Source: Thermoanaerobaculia bacterium
GTDB taxonomy: Bacteria > Acidobacteriota > Thermoanaerobaculia > Multivoradales > JAHEKO01
DNA length: 64,000 bases
Reading direction: 5' to 3'
Assembly (NCBI GenBank): GCA_947259925.1
Contig: CAMYOG010000010.1
Location: 50,842-114,841, forward strand
Below are positions 8,296-16,954 of this stretch, piece after piece. The notes below the pieces were generated by a model. That model was given only the letters and a program-made list of their open reading frames with translations, searched no databases and was not told the origin of the DNA. The position numbers and the translations under genes were made by a program. Each line of letters begins with the position of its first letter. The stretch's first letter is position 1.

Positions 8296-9258
8296 GTGGA
8301 CAGGCGCGATATGTCTGTGGGTGAGAGCACCTTCGAAATGGAGACCATGGCGATGCCGCCGCTCGAAGGGAACGACGATCAGCCCGAGTCGCTCGAGCTC
8401 GAGGAGGAGGTTGCCGGACGACCGGTCGACGGCCAGGTTGTCGCTCGCGCGGACGATCTGGCTGCACTCGAGGCCTTCGACGAGATCGAAGAGCCGGAGC
8501 AGGCCTTCTCCTCGGAGCTGAGCGGAGACGACGAGAACCTCGAGGAAGACCTCGAAGGAGAGCCGGAGGGCCTGTACATGGACGAAGACCTGGAAGACCT
8601 GTACGGAGAAGACGAGGACCTCGACGGCCTGGTCGACGGTGAGGACGGGTCTTTCGAGGCCCTGGATGAAGAGGTCGGAGAAGAGATCGGAATCGAGGAG
8701 AGCGAGCTGGCCGCGACCGAGACCGGCGACACCGAGGACGAGATGCAGGCGATGGAGGTGTCAGATCTCGCTGTCGAGAGCGAAGCGCTCGCCGAGGACC
8801 TGGCCGCCGCGGCGGCCGCCGCGCCGAGCGACTCGGACGCGCAGAGCCTGGTGGGTGGGATCACCATCCACATCATCGCGCCGGCGCCGTTCCAGGTGAA
8901 GAGCGTGGCGCCGATCATCATCCGCCGAAACGCTCGGCTGGTGCGGGTCTTGCGGCGCTCGCCGAAGAAGCGAGTCCTGATTCGCACGATCCCTACGATC
9001 ACGCGTCGCACCGTCGCCACCCTGGCGCGCAAGGTGCGGAAGGGGAAGCCGGTCACCGCGAGAACCGCGATTCGGGTGCTGAAAAAGCACACCCGTCGCA
9101 CCCTCGCCAGCCGCAGGCTGCGGGCGATAGCCCTGGCGCGCCACCGATCGCGTCGGCGCGCTCTGCAGCGGGTACGGCGGCGGCGCACCCGACCGAGCTT
9201 GGCCCGAGTGCGACGGCGACGACGAACGACCCGCAGGCGTGCTCGGCGTCTGGCCTAG
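8296..9258 (+). CDS. Acidic-leader/basic-tail protein, Arg-rich paralogue
   Basis: A 320-residue protein of unknown function. About 190 residues are strongly acidic (LELEEEVAG, DLEDLYGEDEDLDGL), including the GDTEDEM motif also seen in the gene at 3354. A hydrophobic beta-like strand (GGITIHIIAPAPFQV) precedes the basic tail. The tail holds the family block (RTIPTITRRTVATLARKVRK, then TARTAIRVLKKHTRRTL) and ends in about 50 residues of mostly Arg. Start choice: GTG at 8296 is 6-7 bases after GAGGAGAG; GTG at 8290 and ATG at 8311 remain possible. It is the first gene of the operon read from promoter P3. No Sec signal. Confidence 0.8.
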   Translation: MDRRDMSVGESTFEMETMAMPPLEGNDDQPESLELEEEVAGRPVDGQVVARADDLAALEAFDEIEEPEQAFSSELSGDDENLEEDLEGEPEGLYMDEDLEDLYGEDEDLDGLVDGEDGSFEALDEEVGEEIGIEESELAATETGDTEDEMQAMEVSDLAVESEALAEDLAAAAAAAPSDSDAQSLVGGITIHIIAPAPFQVKSVAPIIIRRNARLVRVLRRSPKKRVLIRTIPTITRRTVATLARKVRKGKPVTARTAIRVLKKHTRRTLASRRLRAIALARHRSRRRALQRVRRRRTRPSLARVRRRRRTTRRRARRLA

Positions 9259-9293
9259 CACAGTCACGAACTAGAGAACCCCGGAGGTGAGCC

Positions 9294-9929
9294 ATGTTGT
9301 TCGAAGAGGAGCTTGACGATTTCGAGGGTCTGGATTTCGAGGGTCTCGATTTCGAGGATGAGCTCGACGAGGTAGGGGGATTCGGTGAGCTCGAAGAGGA
9401 CTTCGGATACGCCGAGGCGCTCTTCGAGGACGACGACGAGCTCGACGAGTACGGGGACGGGGAGGTCTTCGAGGGCGAACTGCTCGAGGCGGGAGCCGAC
9501 TACGAGTCGGACGAGATCGAGGAGATGGAGGCCCTCGCCGAGATGGCGGCCGAGGCCGGGAGTGACGCCGAGGCGGACGCCTTCATCGGCGCTCTGATTC
9601 CCCTGGCAGCCAAGATCCTGCCCAAGGCGATCAGCATCGGTCGCCGCGTCCTGCCCAAGCTCATCCGTGGCGGCGTGCGTCTGGCTCGCAGGTTCCGCCG
9701 CTCGCGGGCCGGGCGCCAGTTGATTCGTACGGTGCCGAGGATCATGCGCGGCACGGCGCGAGACCTCCTGCGGCGTACGGCCGCGGGACGCCCGGTGAGC
9801 TCCGGGGTCGCGGCACGCTCGCTGGCTCGCCACACGGCGCGAATGCTCGGCAGCCGCCGTCGGGTCCGTCGCTGTATCCACCAGTCCCGGCGCCGGGCGC
9901 GCCGGGCCCGTCTGCGCGAGGCCGCCTGA
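9294..9929 (+). CDS. Acidic-leader/basic-tail protein with hydrophobic core helix
   Basis: A 211-residue paralogue, 35 bases after the previous gene, with GGAGGT before its ATG. Residues 1-85 are acidic and contain a near-perfect repeat of DFEGLDFEGLDFEDELDE. A short helix EADAFIGALIPLAAKILPKA (about 90-110) is followed at once by basic residues: ARRFRRSRAGRQLIRTVPRI, part of the shared family block, then an Arg-rich end. Order (acidic leader, hydrophobic helix, basic block) matches the genes at 3354 and 17455 and the minus-strand gene starting at 16855. The hydrophobic-cationic segment resembles membrane-active peptides by composition. Function unknown. Confidence 0.8.
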   Translation: MLFEEELDDFEGLDFEGLDFEDELDEVGGFGELEEDFGYAEALFEDDDELDEYGDGEVFEGELLEAGADYESDEIEEMEALAEMAAEAGSDAEADAFIGALIPLAAKILPKAISIGRRVLPKLIRGGVRLARRFRRSRAGRQLIRTVPRIMRGTARDLLRRTAAGRPVSSGVAARSLARHTARMLGSRRRVRRCIHQSRRRARRARLREAA

Positions 9930-9976
9930 ACGGCGAGCTGACGGAGGCTGGGTTCTAGCTTCGAGTCGACAAGGCG

Positions 9977-11317
9977 ATGGCGATTCCTCTGAGAGAAGAA
10001 GCGGTCGAGGCGGTTACGGGCCAGAGGGCCCGGATCCGCCAGCCGTCGCGGCTGCCGAGCGGCCCGCGGCAGCTGGCCGCCTTCTTGCGCGCCCAGCGCG
10101 TCAACCTGGCGCGCCACGCCGCCGGCCTGAGGCCGTTCCGGCCGGGAGAGTTCGGCCGTCATCCGGCCAGTCCGTCCGCCGCGCATCAGCATGTCGTCAA
10201 TCGCCACATCGATCATCTTCGGCGTCGGCTCTTCGGCCTCGCGCGGCAGCTCGCCGCGGCGGGGGACCGGGCGATCGAGCGCCAGGAGTTCGAGGAGCTC
10301 CAGCGCTTCACCAGGATCAAGGACCAGGGACATCGCTGGGTCAAGGCGACGGAGAAGATCTGGGATTTCTACAACCGGCTGTTCAGTCAGCGCCAGACGC
10401 GCGTGGCTCCGATGCTGTTGGCCTCGGATCGCATCGGGCTCGACTGCTACCAGGCGATCTACACGGGTCTCGGCACGGCGCGCTCGATACCGGCGCCACC
10501 GCCGTTCTCGTTCATGGAGACCGGGATGTCGCCGGCGACCTACCGGCGGGGAATCGTTCTCTCGCTCATCGGTCGTCGGGCCAACCCGTTTCCGCTGATC
10601 AAGCTGCCGTACCACCGTCTGATCAATCCGTGGACGCTCGGCGCGATCCCCCACGAGGTGGCTCACAACATCCAGTCGGACCTGGGCCTGTGGCGGATGC
10701 TGCCGAAGCTCATCTACCGGCGTCTGCGCGCTCGCGGCGTCGATCGCTTCAGCGCCGGCGTCTGGTCGCGCTGGCACAAGGAGATCTTTGCTGATCTCTG
10801 CGGCCTGCTGCTGAGTGGTCCGGCGTTCGTCGCGTCGCTGATGGCCGTGGTCGGACGCGCCCCGCGCCGGACGCTCTCGTTCAACCCGTCCGGAGTCCAT
10901 CCGACGCCCTACCTGCGGGTCTTCATCAACGTAGAGCTCCTGCGCCGGATGGGCTTTGCCCGCGAGGCGAGCGCCTTTCAGCAGGCCTGGGACCGGATCT
11001 ATCCGCGGCGGCTGGCGCGCGCTCTGCCGGCTCCGTTGATGCGGAGCTTCGCGCGCGCCAATCGGATCGTGGTCTCGACGATCTGCTTCACGCCCCTGCG
11101 CCAACTCGGCGGCCGAAGCCTGGCCGAGGTGGTTTCCTTCGGACGGAAGGAGCAGAAGATGGTGGAAGAAGCCGCCGGCCGTCTGGCCGCCGGCACCGAT
11201 CCCGGGATCATCCCCGAGCGGTTCTTCATCGGCGCGGCGCGCGTCGCGCTCGAGGCGAGGCTCGCCCGGCCCGCCGTCATCAGCAGCAATTTCTACAACG
11301 CCTTGGGAAGGAGATAG
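9977..11317 (+). CDS. Putative gluzincin zinc metalloprotease of the acidic-leader cluster
   Basis: A 446-residue protein, not a family I recognise by name. It has a zinc motif HEVAH at residues 226-230 (GAIPHEVAHNIQSDLG) and a probable third ligand Glu269 in WHKEIFADLCGLL, the pattern of gluzincin-type peptidases. No signal peptide or clear membrane segment is present; the N-terminal 100 residues are rich in Arg and His. It lies 47 bases after the acidic/basic gene and 3 bases before the next gene, so it is part of the same operon. The reading frame is clean, and a long minus-strand open frame across it is an artefact of base composition. Role in processing the acidic-leader proteins is inference. 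Confidence 0.72.
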   Translation: MAIPLREEAVEAVTGQRARIRQPSRLPSGPRQLAAFLRAQRVNLARHAAGLRPFRPGEFGRHPASPSAAHQHVVNRHIDHLRRRLFGLARQLAAAGDRAIERQEFEELQRFTRIKDQGHRWVKATEKIWDFYNRLFSQRQTRVAPMLLASDRIGLDCYQAIYTGLGTARSIPAPPPFSFMETGMSPATYRRGIVLSLIGRRANPFPLIKLPYHRLINPWTLGAIPHEVAHNIQSDLGLWRMLPKLIYRRLRARGVDRFSAGVWSRWHKEIFADLCGLLLSGPAFVASLMAVVGRAPRRTLSFNPSGVHPTPYLRVFINVELLRRMGFAREASAFQQAWDRIYPRRLARALPAPLMRSFARANRIVVSTICFTPLRQLGGRSLAEVVSFGRKEQKMVEEAAGRLAAGTDPGIIPERFFIGAARVALEARLARPAVISSNFYNALGRR

Positions 11318-11320
11318 CGT

Positions 11321-12847
11321 ATGCCCCAATTCGGTCAACCAGAGCTGCCAGCGGTCCCGGGCCAATCGCGTATCAGGGCCACCATGTCGAGCTTCCTCAA
11401 GCGAGTCCTGGGGGTCGATCCGAAGCTCCGATACCGGGGTCGCCTGCCCGAGGAGATCCCCGCGCAGGAAGCCAAGCGACTGCTCGAGACCATCAGAGCC
11501 CGCTTTCCGCGGGTCGAACACCCGTTGACGGGGAAGGTCACCTACCCGATCTCGACGGGCAGGATCGTTCCGGATACCTCGGAGGGCGCGGTGATCGGCC
11601 TGACGCGCCAGGTCGAGGAGACCCGCCGGCTGATGAAAGAGGTGGAGGCGATCTGCGACCCGTGCGACGATGCGCAGCCCTTTGCCGATCTCATCAACAC
11701 TGACCTCAACTCGCTCGCGATCGAGTTCTCGCACGAGCCGTCCGAGACCGCGGTCGATACCTGGCTCGAGGCGCTCCTGGGCGAGGAGCTGGTCCATGGC
11801 GATGGCAACGGTGAGCTGGGCGGCCATGTGCGCAAGTACATGGACGCAGCGCTGCTCGACGAAAGCTACGTCGTCAAGCCCGAGGACCTGGTCAAGTGCG
11901 AGAAGTTCGAAGCGTTCACCGAGCAAGCGACCTGCATGCTCAATTCGTGGAAGGCGTACAAGGACAAGCCGCTGTTCAGTCGGCGACTGCTGCACCTTCG
12001 GCGCTCGATCGAGTGCGCTTCCGAAGGGGTCGAGACCCTGTTCACCGGTCTCGAGGAGCTGGGCTGGGAGCGCGAGTGCTTGAAGCTCGAGTACCTCACC
12101 TTCCAGAACGGCGTCGAGCTGCCACCGGAGCCGTTCGAGCCCTACTTCGCCAGCCTTGCCGATACCTTGGACACGGCGCTCGAGGTCGTCGACCGGCACG
12201 GTTTGCTCGGAGCCGTGGAGCTCCGCCCGATCCTCAGCAGAGCTGCGGATCAGCTCGAGTGGGCCGTCGCGCCGCCGCCAACGTCGGGTGACGACGACAA
12301 CCACAACGATCACGGCGACGACGACGACCACGACGACCACGACGACGACTACCCGCACGACGACATCGAAGAGCTGCTCAAGCTCGGCATGGAGCAGGGA
12401 GTCCTGAGCCAGAAGACCAAGTACTTCTACTTCCGAAAGGGCAACCGAGGGGAGCTCAAGCACGAGAACCCGGAGGTGGTGCTCGATCAGATCCGCGGCG
12501 ACAAGAAGCTGCAGGGGCAGCTGCGTCAGGAGTGCGGCGTCGGCCCGCCGGCCGGGTGGACCGACGAGACCGAAGTCGTCGAAGAGACGACAGAGGAGGT
12601 GGTCTCGTTCCTCTTCAAGGACGAGGACTGCGACCACTCCGACTGCTGTTGCACCGTTCGGATCGATCCTCACAAGGAGGCCCGGCGCATCGTCACCCGG
12701 ATGGCGGGCACTCTGAAGGAGGGAGCCAGCACTGTCGAAGAGATCGAGGACGACTGGGACCGCAAGCGGAAGTGGTGTTGCGACGAGGCGATCGAAGTCG
12801 ACCCGTACGCCGAGAGCAAGTCGGCTGCAAGGAAACCTGGCGCCTGA
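11321..12847 (+). CDS. Uncharacterised cluster protein with His/Asp-rich linker
   Basis: A 508-residue protein with no recognised domain. GGAAGGAGA precedes the ATG at 11321. Residues 1-320 look alpha-helical (EAKRLLETIRARFPR, FSRRLLHLRRSIECA). Residues about 323-349 are a tract of Asp, His and Asn (DDDNHNDHGDDDDHDDHDD) likely to bind divalent metal or act as a flexible spacer. The C-terminal third holds a Cys cluster (CDHSDCCCTVRIDPHK) and a later WCCDEA. It follows the putative metalloprotease by 3 bases and probably works with it. No signal peptide. Confidence 0.68.
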   Translation: MPQFGQPELPAVPGQSRIRATMSSFLKRVLGVDPKLRYRGRLPEEIPAQEAKRLLETIRARFPRVEHPLTGKVTYPISTGRIVPDTSEGAVIGLTRQVEETRRLMKEVEAICDPCDDAQPFADLINTDLNSLAIEFSHEPSETAVDTWLEALLGEELVHGDGNGELGGHVRKYMDAALLDESYVVKPEDLVKCEKFEAFTEQATCMLNSWKAYKDKPLFSRRLLHLRRSIECASEGVETLFTGLEELGWERECLKLEYLTFQNGVELPPEPFEPYFASLADTLDTALEVVDRHGLLGAVELRPILSRAADQLEWAVAPPPTSGDDDNHNDHGDDDDHDDHDDDYPHDDIEELLKLGMEQGVLSQKTKYFYFRKGNRGELKHENPEVVLDQIRGDKKLQGQLRQECGVGPPAGWTDETEVVEETTEEVVSFLFKDEDCDHSDCCCTVRIDPHKEARRIVTRMAGTLKEGASTVEEIEDDWDRKRKWCCDEAIEVDPYAESKSAARKPGA

Positions 12848-12887
12848 GTCGCGAGGTGGCGAGCCAGAACGTTAGAGGAGAGAGTCC

Positions 12888-13991
12888 ATGGCAACTCGAG
12901 AAGACTATTTCGATCTGCTGAATCAGCTCGAGACCACCCGCGCACGGCTCGCAGACCTGCAGGCCGCAGAGCAGCCCGACCAGCCGGCGCTGGCGGGTGC
13001 GATCTCCACCGTCATCACCGACATGAAGGCGTTGTCGACCCGGCTGCAGATGGAGGCCGAGGCGCCCCCCGATCACGGGCTGACCGACCTGATCGGACTC
13101 GGCCCGACGGCGGCCGACGACCTGGCCGATACCCGGACCTCGGCCGGGGTGGCGCCGTACGACGACACCGTCACCTCGGAGCGGCTGCTGGCCATCGGCG
13201 ACCTGTACTACCAGTATCAGCACGAGCGAGCCGGGGTCTTCAGAAGCATCCTCAAGCTGCAGCAGCTGTTCAAGGCCGGGCAGGTGCGGCTGTCGACCGG
13301 CTCGGGTGCGCTGTCGCTCTACCAGTACGATCGCCAGAAGGTCCTGCGACACACCTTCAAGGAGCGCATGCAGGCGTACAAGCGGGTCTTCGGCTACACG
13401 ACGGTCGCACCGCCGCCCGGAGCCAGGGCCAACCGGGTCTTCCATCGGCTGTTCACCAGCTTCAACTCGCAGGTGGCGCGCTTCTATCGCGACAAGAGAA
13501 TCTCCGGGCTCTTCCAGCCGACCCGTCCGGATCTCGCATTCGGCAGCATCGCTCAAGTCAGGCGGGCCGGGCTCGATCTGCGGGCGAGTCTGAAGGGCGC
13601 TTCGTATGGCCACGTGAACGTGCTGATCGTCGAGATCGGTCAGCTGCTCGAGTTTGCCTTCGAGATCCTGGCGGCCGACGACGTCCGGCGGCTGTTCGGT
13701 GCCGACACGGCGTGGGATGTGCTGGAGGACGTTCTGCGGCGCCACCTGAGGGAGGAGAACTGGTCTTCGCAGCGGAGTCGGATGGCGCACGCCGGACGCG
13801 AGATCATCCGCTGGCTGGCCCAGCCCCACATCCTCACGACCGGCCGGACCGAGTTCGAGACGCTGCTCGAAGGGGTCGGCGAGTACGCCGAGGAGTGGAT
13901 CACCAGCGCCCAGTCGCTGGGCACAGGCAAGAGCCGAGCGAGCACGCCGTCGAACGTGGTCCGCATGGCGGCACGACGAGAGGTGGGCTGA
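12888..13991 (+). CDS. Uncharacterised helical cluster protein
   Basis: A 367-residue protein with GAGGAGAGA before its ATG. The N-terminal 60 residues predict a coiled coil (YFDLLNQLETTRARLADLQA). The rest is mostly helical, with segments such as LLAIGDLYYQYQHERAGVFR and NVLIVEIGQLLEFAFEILAA. There is no signal peptide, membrane segment or known catalytic motif. It sits 40 bases after the 508-residue protein gene and 6 bases before the second LuxR-type gene, so it belongs to the same operon. Function unknown. Confidence 0.65.
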   Translation: MATREDYFDLLNQLETTRARLADLQAAEQPDQPALAGAISTVITDMKALSTRLQMEAEAPPDHGLTDLIGLGPTAADDLADTRTSAGVAPYDDTVTSERLLAIGDLYYQYQHERAGVFRSILKLQQLFKAGQVRLSTGSGALSLYQYDRQKVLRHTFKERMQAYKRVFGYTTVAPPPGARANRVFHRLFTSFNSQVARFYRDKRISGLFQPTRPDLAFGSIAQVRRAGLDLRASLKGASYGHVNVLIVEIGQLLEFAFEILAADDVRRLFGADTAWDVLEDVLRRHLREENWSSQRSRMAHAGREIIRWLAQPHILTTGRTEFETLLEGVGEYAEEWITSAQSLGTGKSRASTPSNVVRMAARREVG

Positions 13992-13997
13992 GATCCA

Positions 13998-14354
13998 GTG
14001 GCCGAGCCCCGATACGGTCCTCACATCCTCGCCGATCGCTACCAGCACGACGACGAGGCGACACCCGAGAACGGCCGCGGAGGGCTCTTCGCGAGCTGCA
14101 CCGGCTGGCCCGACCGACTGGGCTTGAGCCCCCGCGAGTGTGAGATCGCGCGGCTGGTGGGCCGTGACCTCACCAACAAGGAGATCGGTGCGGTGCTGGA
14201 GATCAGCTCGTGGACCGTGGCCACCCACTTGAGGCGGGTCTTTGCCAAGCTGGGGGTCCACTCCAAGGCCGCGATGGTCGCGGTCATCACCGAACGGATC
14301 GCCGCGCAGAACGGCTGGTCGCTGACCCACGAAGATCGCCCGTCGGGGACCTAG
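13998..14354 (+). CDS. LuxR-type HTH regulator, second solo paralogue
   Basis: A 118-residue protein with only a LuxR/GerE DNA-binding domain (LSPRECEIARLVGRDLTNKE, WTVATHLRRVFAKLGVHSKA). It is strongly similar to the regulator encoded at 7646-8026, including the RECEI and HSKAAMVA ends. GTG at 13998 follows GAGGTGGG. As the sixth gene of the operon it regulates or is regulated with the acidic-leader genes, possibly by feedback. It has no receiver domain, so activity may depend on protein level or on a partner. Confidence 0.83.
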   Translation: MAEPRYGPHILADRYQHDDEATPENGRGGLFASCTGWPDRLGLSPRECEIARLVGRDLTNKEIGAVLEISSWTVATHLRRVFAKLGVHSKAAMVAVITERIAAQNGWSLTHEDRPSGT

Positions 14355-14403
14355 GTCCGAGCGTCAGCGGCTGCTGAAGAGCCTGGAGCGGCGGACCGCT
14401 CTG

Positions 14404-15573
14404 GTGGGCCAGACGGTCCGGGGCGTGAGCGGCCGGTCGCTTGACGTCGCCGGTCATCGGGTCACGAGCTTCGTATCGGCGTCGTACCTGGGCTTGGAGC
14501 AGGAGCCGCGAGTCCTGGACGCGGTCGGCCGGGCGATCGGGAGATTCGGCACCGCTCTGGCGATCCCGCGATTGCTGGCCGCGGACCCGCTCAGCCGGCG
14601 GCTCGAGCTTCGACTCGCGGAGCTCGTGGGTCAGGAGAGGGCGCTGCTCTTTCCGTCGACCACGCACGCCGGACTGGACGCGCTACCGTTGCTCGCGGGA
14701 CAGGGTGTGGTTGCCGTCGACGCTTGGACGTATCCGACCCAGTACGCCGGTCTCGAGCGCGCCGGGCGGCAGGGGGCGGCGATCCATCGCTTTGGCCACG
14801 ACCGCCTGGAGGAGCTGGAGGTCGTCTTCCGGCGGGCCGGCCGTCGATCGCCTCGGGTCGTCGCTTGTGACGGGGTCTATTCCGACGGCGGTGGGTTTGC
14901 GCCCCTGCGGCGCCTGGCGGCGCTCGCCCGACGGCACGGTGCGGTCCTCTACCTCGATGACTCGCACGGGCTGGCACTGCTCGGGCGACGTCCTCGCTCG
15001 ACCGAGCATCCCTACGGGCGTGGTGCGGGAGGCCTCATCAGGTACGCAGGGCCGTTGCCCGCGGCTGCGGTCCTGGTCTGCTCGCTGCAGAAGGCGCTCG
15101 GTGTGCCGTTGGCGTTCGTGGCCGGCCCGGGGCCCATGATCCGCCACCTGGCGGCCTCGGCGGAGGCGATGATCCACAGCAGTCCCGCTTCTGTGGCCGA
15201 CGTGGCAGCGGCGCTGGCGGCTCTCGACACCCTGTCTCGTGAGGGCGAGCGCCGACGGCGTCACCTGGCGTGTCTTGTCCGTCATTTCCGAGCTCACCTG
15301 GCCGATTCGGCCATCGCGGCGCGATCGAACGGGCTCTTTCCGATCGTGACCGTGGAGTTCGACAGCTTCGCGGAGGCGGTCCGAGTCGGGACCTCTCTGC
15401 GACGCGGCGGAGTCTGGCCGCTGGTCCAGAGGTCGCCCCGGGACTTGCCCGCGAGCGCGGCTCTCCGGTTCTTCGTGACGGCTCTTCACCGGTCCGCGGA
15501 GATCGAGCGCGCCGTCGCGCTGCTGGAAGCGAGTCGAGCCCGGGCAGTGTCGACCGCCCGGGCTCGTAGCTGA
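14404..15573 (+). CDS. PLP-dependent alpha-oxoamine synthase-like enzyme (AONS/KBL/SPT family)
   Basis: A fold-type I PLP enzyme of at least 389 residues. The pocket residues are present: DDSHG (about residues 185-189) and the Schiff-base lysine in SLQKALGVP (Lys230), with SASYLGL at the N-terminus. Relatives join an acyl-CoA to an amino acid (8-amino-7-oxononanoate, 2-amino-3-ketobutyrate, sphinganine synthesis). The start is odd: GTG at 14404 cuts into the usual N-terminal helix, while the frame is open upstream to 14326 and contains CTG codons at 14371 and 14374, giving a better N-terminus (LLKSLERRTALVGQ). It ends the operon. A role in making a lipid or small-molecule partner is inference. 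Confidence 0.8.
   Translation: MGQTVRGVSGRSLDVAGHRVTSFVSASYLGLEQEPRVLDAVGRAIGRFGTALAIPRLLAADPLSRRLELRLAELVGQERALLFPSTTHAGLDALPLLAGQGVVAVDAWTYPTQYAGLERAGRQGAAIHRFGHDRLEELEVVFRRAGRRSPRVVACDGVYSDGGGFAPLRRLAALARRHGAVLYLDDSHGLALLGRRPRSTEHPYGRGAGGLIRYAGPLPAAAVLVCSLQKALGVPLAFVAGPGPMIRHLAASAEAMIHSSPASVADVAAALAALDTLSREGERRRRHLACLVRHFRAHLADSAIAARSNGLFPIVTVEFDSFAEAVRVGTSLRRGGVWPLVQRSPRDLPASAALRFFVTALHRSAEIERAVALLEASRARAVSTARARS
15536..15565 (+). terminator. Possible terminator hairpin at operon end
   Basis: GAGCCCGGGC (15536-15545) and GCCCGGGCTC (15556-15565) form a perfect 10-base inverted repeat around a 10-base loop, within the last codons of the oxoamine synthase gene and before a convergent gene. 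No T tract follows, so it could equally be coding sequence by chance. Confidence 0.3.
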
Positions 15574-15589
15574 CCGTTCTCGGCCGCGG

Positions 15590-16855
15590 CTACATGACGC
15601 AGTAGCGGGGTCGGACGATCCGACGTCGCGGCCGGCGCCACGAATACGGCGGCCGCGGTCGGGTGATGACGGTCGGTCGCGGTCGCGGTCGCCGCCAGGG
15701 CCGGGACCACGGACGTGGGGTGTAGGTAGAGGGCGGGCGGGGCCAGGGCCGCCGACGTGGCCGGTAGACCAGGCGTGGTCGCCGCACGATTACCGGCGTC
15801 CGGCGCCGGCGCCGTCGGATGGCTACCGGCCGGGGCCGGCGATAGACGACCCGCCGTCGCCGCGGATAGGAGCGGGAGACCACACGCCGGCGCCGCGGGA
15901 AGCGGCGGCGTCTCATCCGGACCACGACGCGATGACGTCGGAGGCCGGCCCGGGCACGGCGGCGGGTCGCCAGGACGTTGGCCGCCTCGCGGGCCATGAC
16001 ACGAACGATCGCCTGGCGAGTGATCCGGCGCAGCCGAACCAACCGGGCCAGGGTCCGCCGGATGATGATCGGGATCAGGCGGATGGCGAAGCGCGTCCGT
16101 GGGTGGCGTCGGAAGGTCTTGGCCAGCGCGACGGCTCCGGCGACCACCCGAGGCAGGGCGCGTTGGATCCGGCGGCGCGCCGGGCCGCGGAACATGCGGG
16201 CGGCCATCGCCGCCATGCGAGCGATCGACTCGTCGGCCTCCATCTCGCTCTCGGCTTCGGCTGCCTCGGCGGCGTAGAGCTCCATCGTCTCGTAGGCTTC
16301 GTTGTCGCCACCGGCCGTCTCGTACTCGTAGTCGCCGGCCTCGAGGGCCGCTTCCGCCTCGGCTTCCGACTCGAGCTCGGCCTCGCGCAGGACGGCGCTC
16401 GCGAGAGCGCTGCCGATAGCGGTTCCGGCCGGTCCACCGACGACGCCACCGATGATCTTGCCGGCGATCGGTGCGAGCTTCTTGAACAGGGGCAGTACCC
16501 GCTTGGCGAGGAACTTGACGCCCTTCTTCACGAAGCGGCCGACACCGCGGACCGCCTTCTTGGCGAACCGGAAGATCTTCTTGAAGAACTCGTCGTCTTC
16601 GAAATCGGCCCCCTCGAGCAGCTCGTAGGAGCTCGATTCCCAGTCGAGCTCGTCATCTTCGAAATCGACAGCTTCAGCTTCGAGATCGTCCTCGTCCTCC
16701 TCCAGGTCGAGTGCCTCGTCCTCTTCCAGGTCCTCGTCTTCGAGCCCCCAGTCCTCCTCCAGATCGGCGGCTTCGAAGTCGTCTTCGAAGTCGTAGTCGT
16801 CGTCTTCGAGTAGCTCCATGTCTTCCGATTCCAGAACCTCTTCCTCGGCCAACAT
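15590..16855 (-). CDS. Large acidic-leader/basic-tail protein with amphipathic cationic core
   Basis: A 421-residue paralogue with AAAGGAGGT before its ATG. Residues 1-88 are acidic (LEDDDYDFEDDFEAADLEED). Residues about 89-150 switch to a Lys/Phe amphipathic helix (FFKKIFRFAKKAVRGVGRFV) and a Gly-zipper-like hydrophobic helix (AGKIIGGVVGGPAGTAIGSA), a composition typical of pore-forming bacteriocins. A second acidic linker follows, then the family block (RLIPIIIRRTLARLVRL), then about 130 residues of Arg/Pro/Tyr/Trp repeats (RRPWPRPPS, RPRPPYSWRR). The last residues are RYCVM. Promoter P5 lies upstream. No Sec signal. Membrane activity is inference from composition. Confidence 0.8.
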   Translation of the reverse strand: MLAEEEVLESEDMELLEDDDYDFEDDFEAADLEEDWGLEDEDLEEDEALDLEEDEDDLEAEAVDFEDDELDWESSSYELLEGADFEDDEFFKKIFRFAKKAVRGVGRFVKKGVKFLAKRVLPLFKKLAPIAGKIIGGVVGGPAGTAIGSALASAVLREAELESEAEAEAALEAGDYEYETAGGDNEAYETMELYAAEAAEAESEMEADESIARMAAMAARMFRGPARRRIQRALPRVVAGAVALAKTFRRHPRTRFAIRLIPIIIRRTLARLVRLRRITRQAIVRVMAREAANVLATRRRARAGLRRHRVVVRMRRRRFPRRRRVVSRSYPRRRRVVYRRPRPVAIRRRRRRTPVIVRRPRLVYRPRRRPWPRPPSTYTPRPWSRPWRRPRPRPTVITRPRPPYSWRRPRRRIVRPRYCVM

Positions 16856-16895
16856 GTTCCTGACCTCCTTTTCTCAGATCAGCAGGTGCGCCAAA

Positions 16896-16927
16896 GCTAA
16901 CTCCCGTATCAGGACCTGGGTAGTCGC
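16896..16927 (-). promoter_or_regulatory. Regulon promoter-like element P5 (GCGACT-N21-TAGC)
   Basis: On the minus strand GCGACTA spans 16927-16921 and TAGC spans 16899-16896, the same spacing as the other elements. The CTCGAA box is not conserved at its expected place (16936-16931). The gene starting at 16855 follows, with a leader of about 40 bases and a strong Shine-Dalgarno. Confidence 0.5.
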
Positions 16928-16954
16928 CAAATCCTGGCCACTCGAACGAGCTAC

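Noticed and set aside
9931..9960. GGCGAGCT followed by TTCTAGC before the metalloprotease gene
   Set aside because: The box differs from GCGACT and the spacing to TAGC is 17, not 22-23. The gene is probably read from the upstream operon.
9500..12673. A 1057-codon open frame on the minus strand
   Set aside because: It lies opposite four clean plus-strand genes with ribosome sites and tight spacing. Its sequence (VVVVVVV, RRR runs) is the mirror of Asp/His codons and has no domain. It is a product of high GC.
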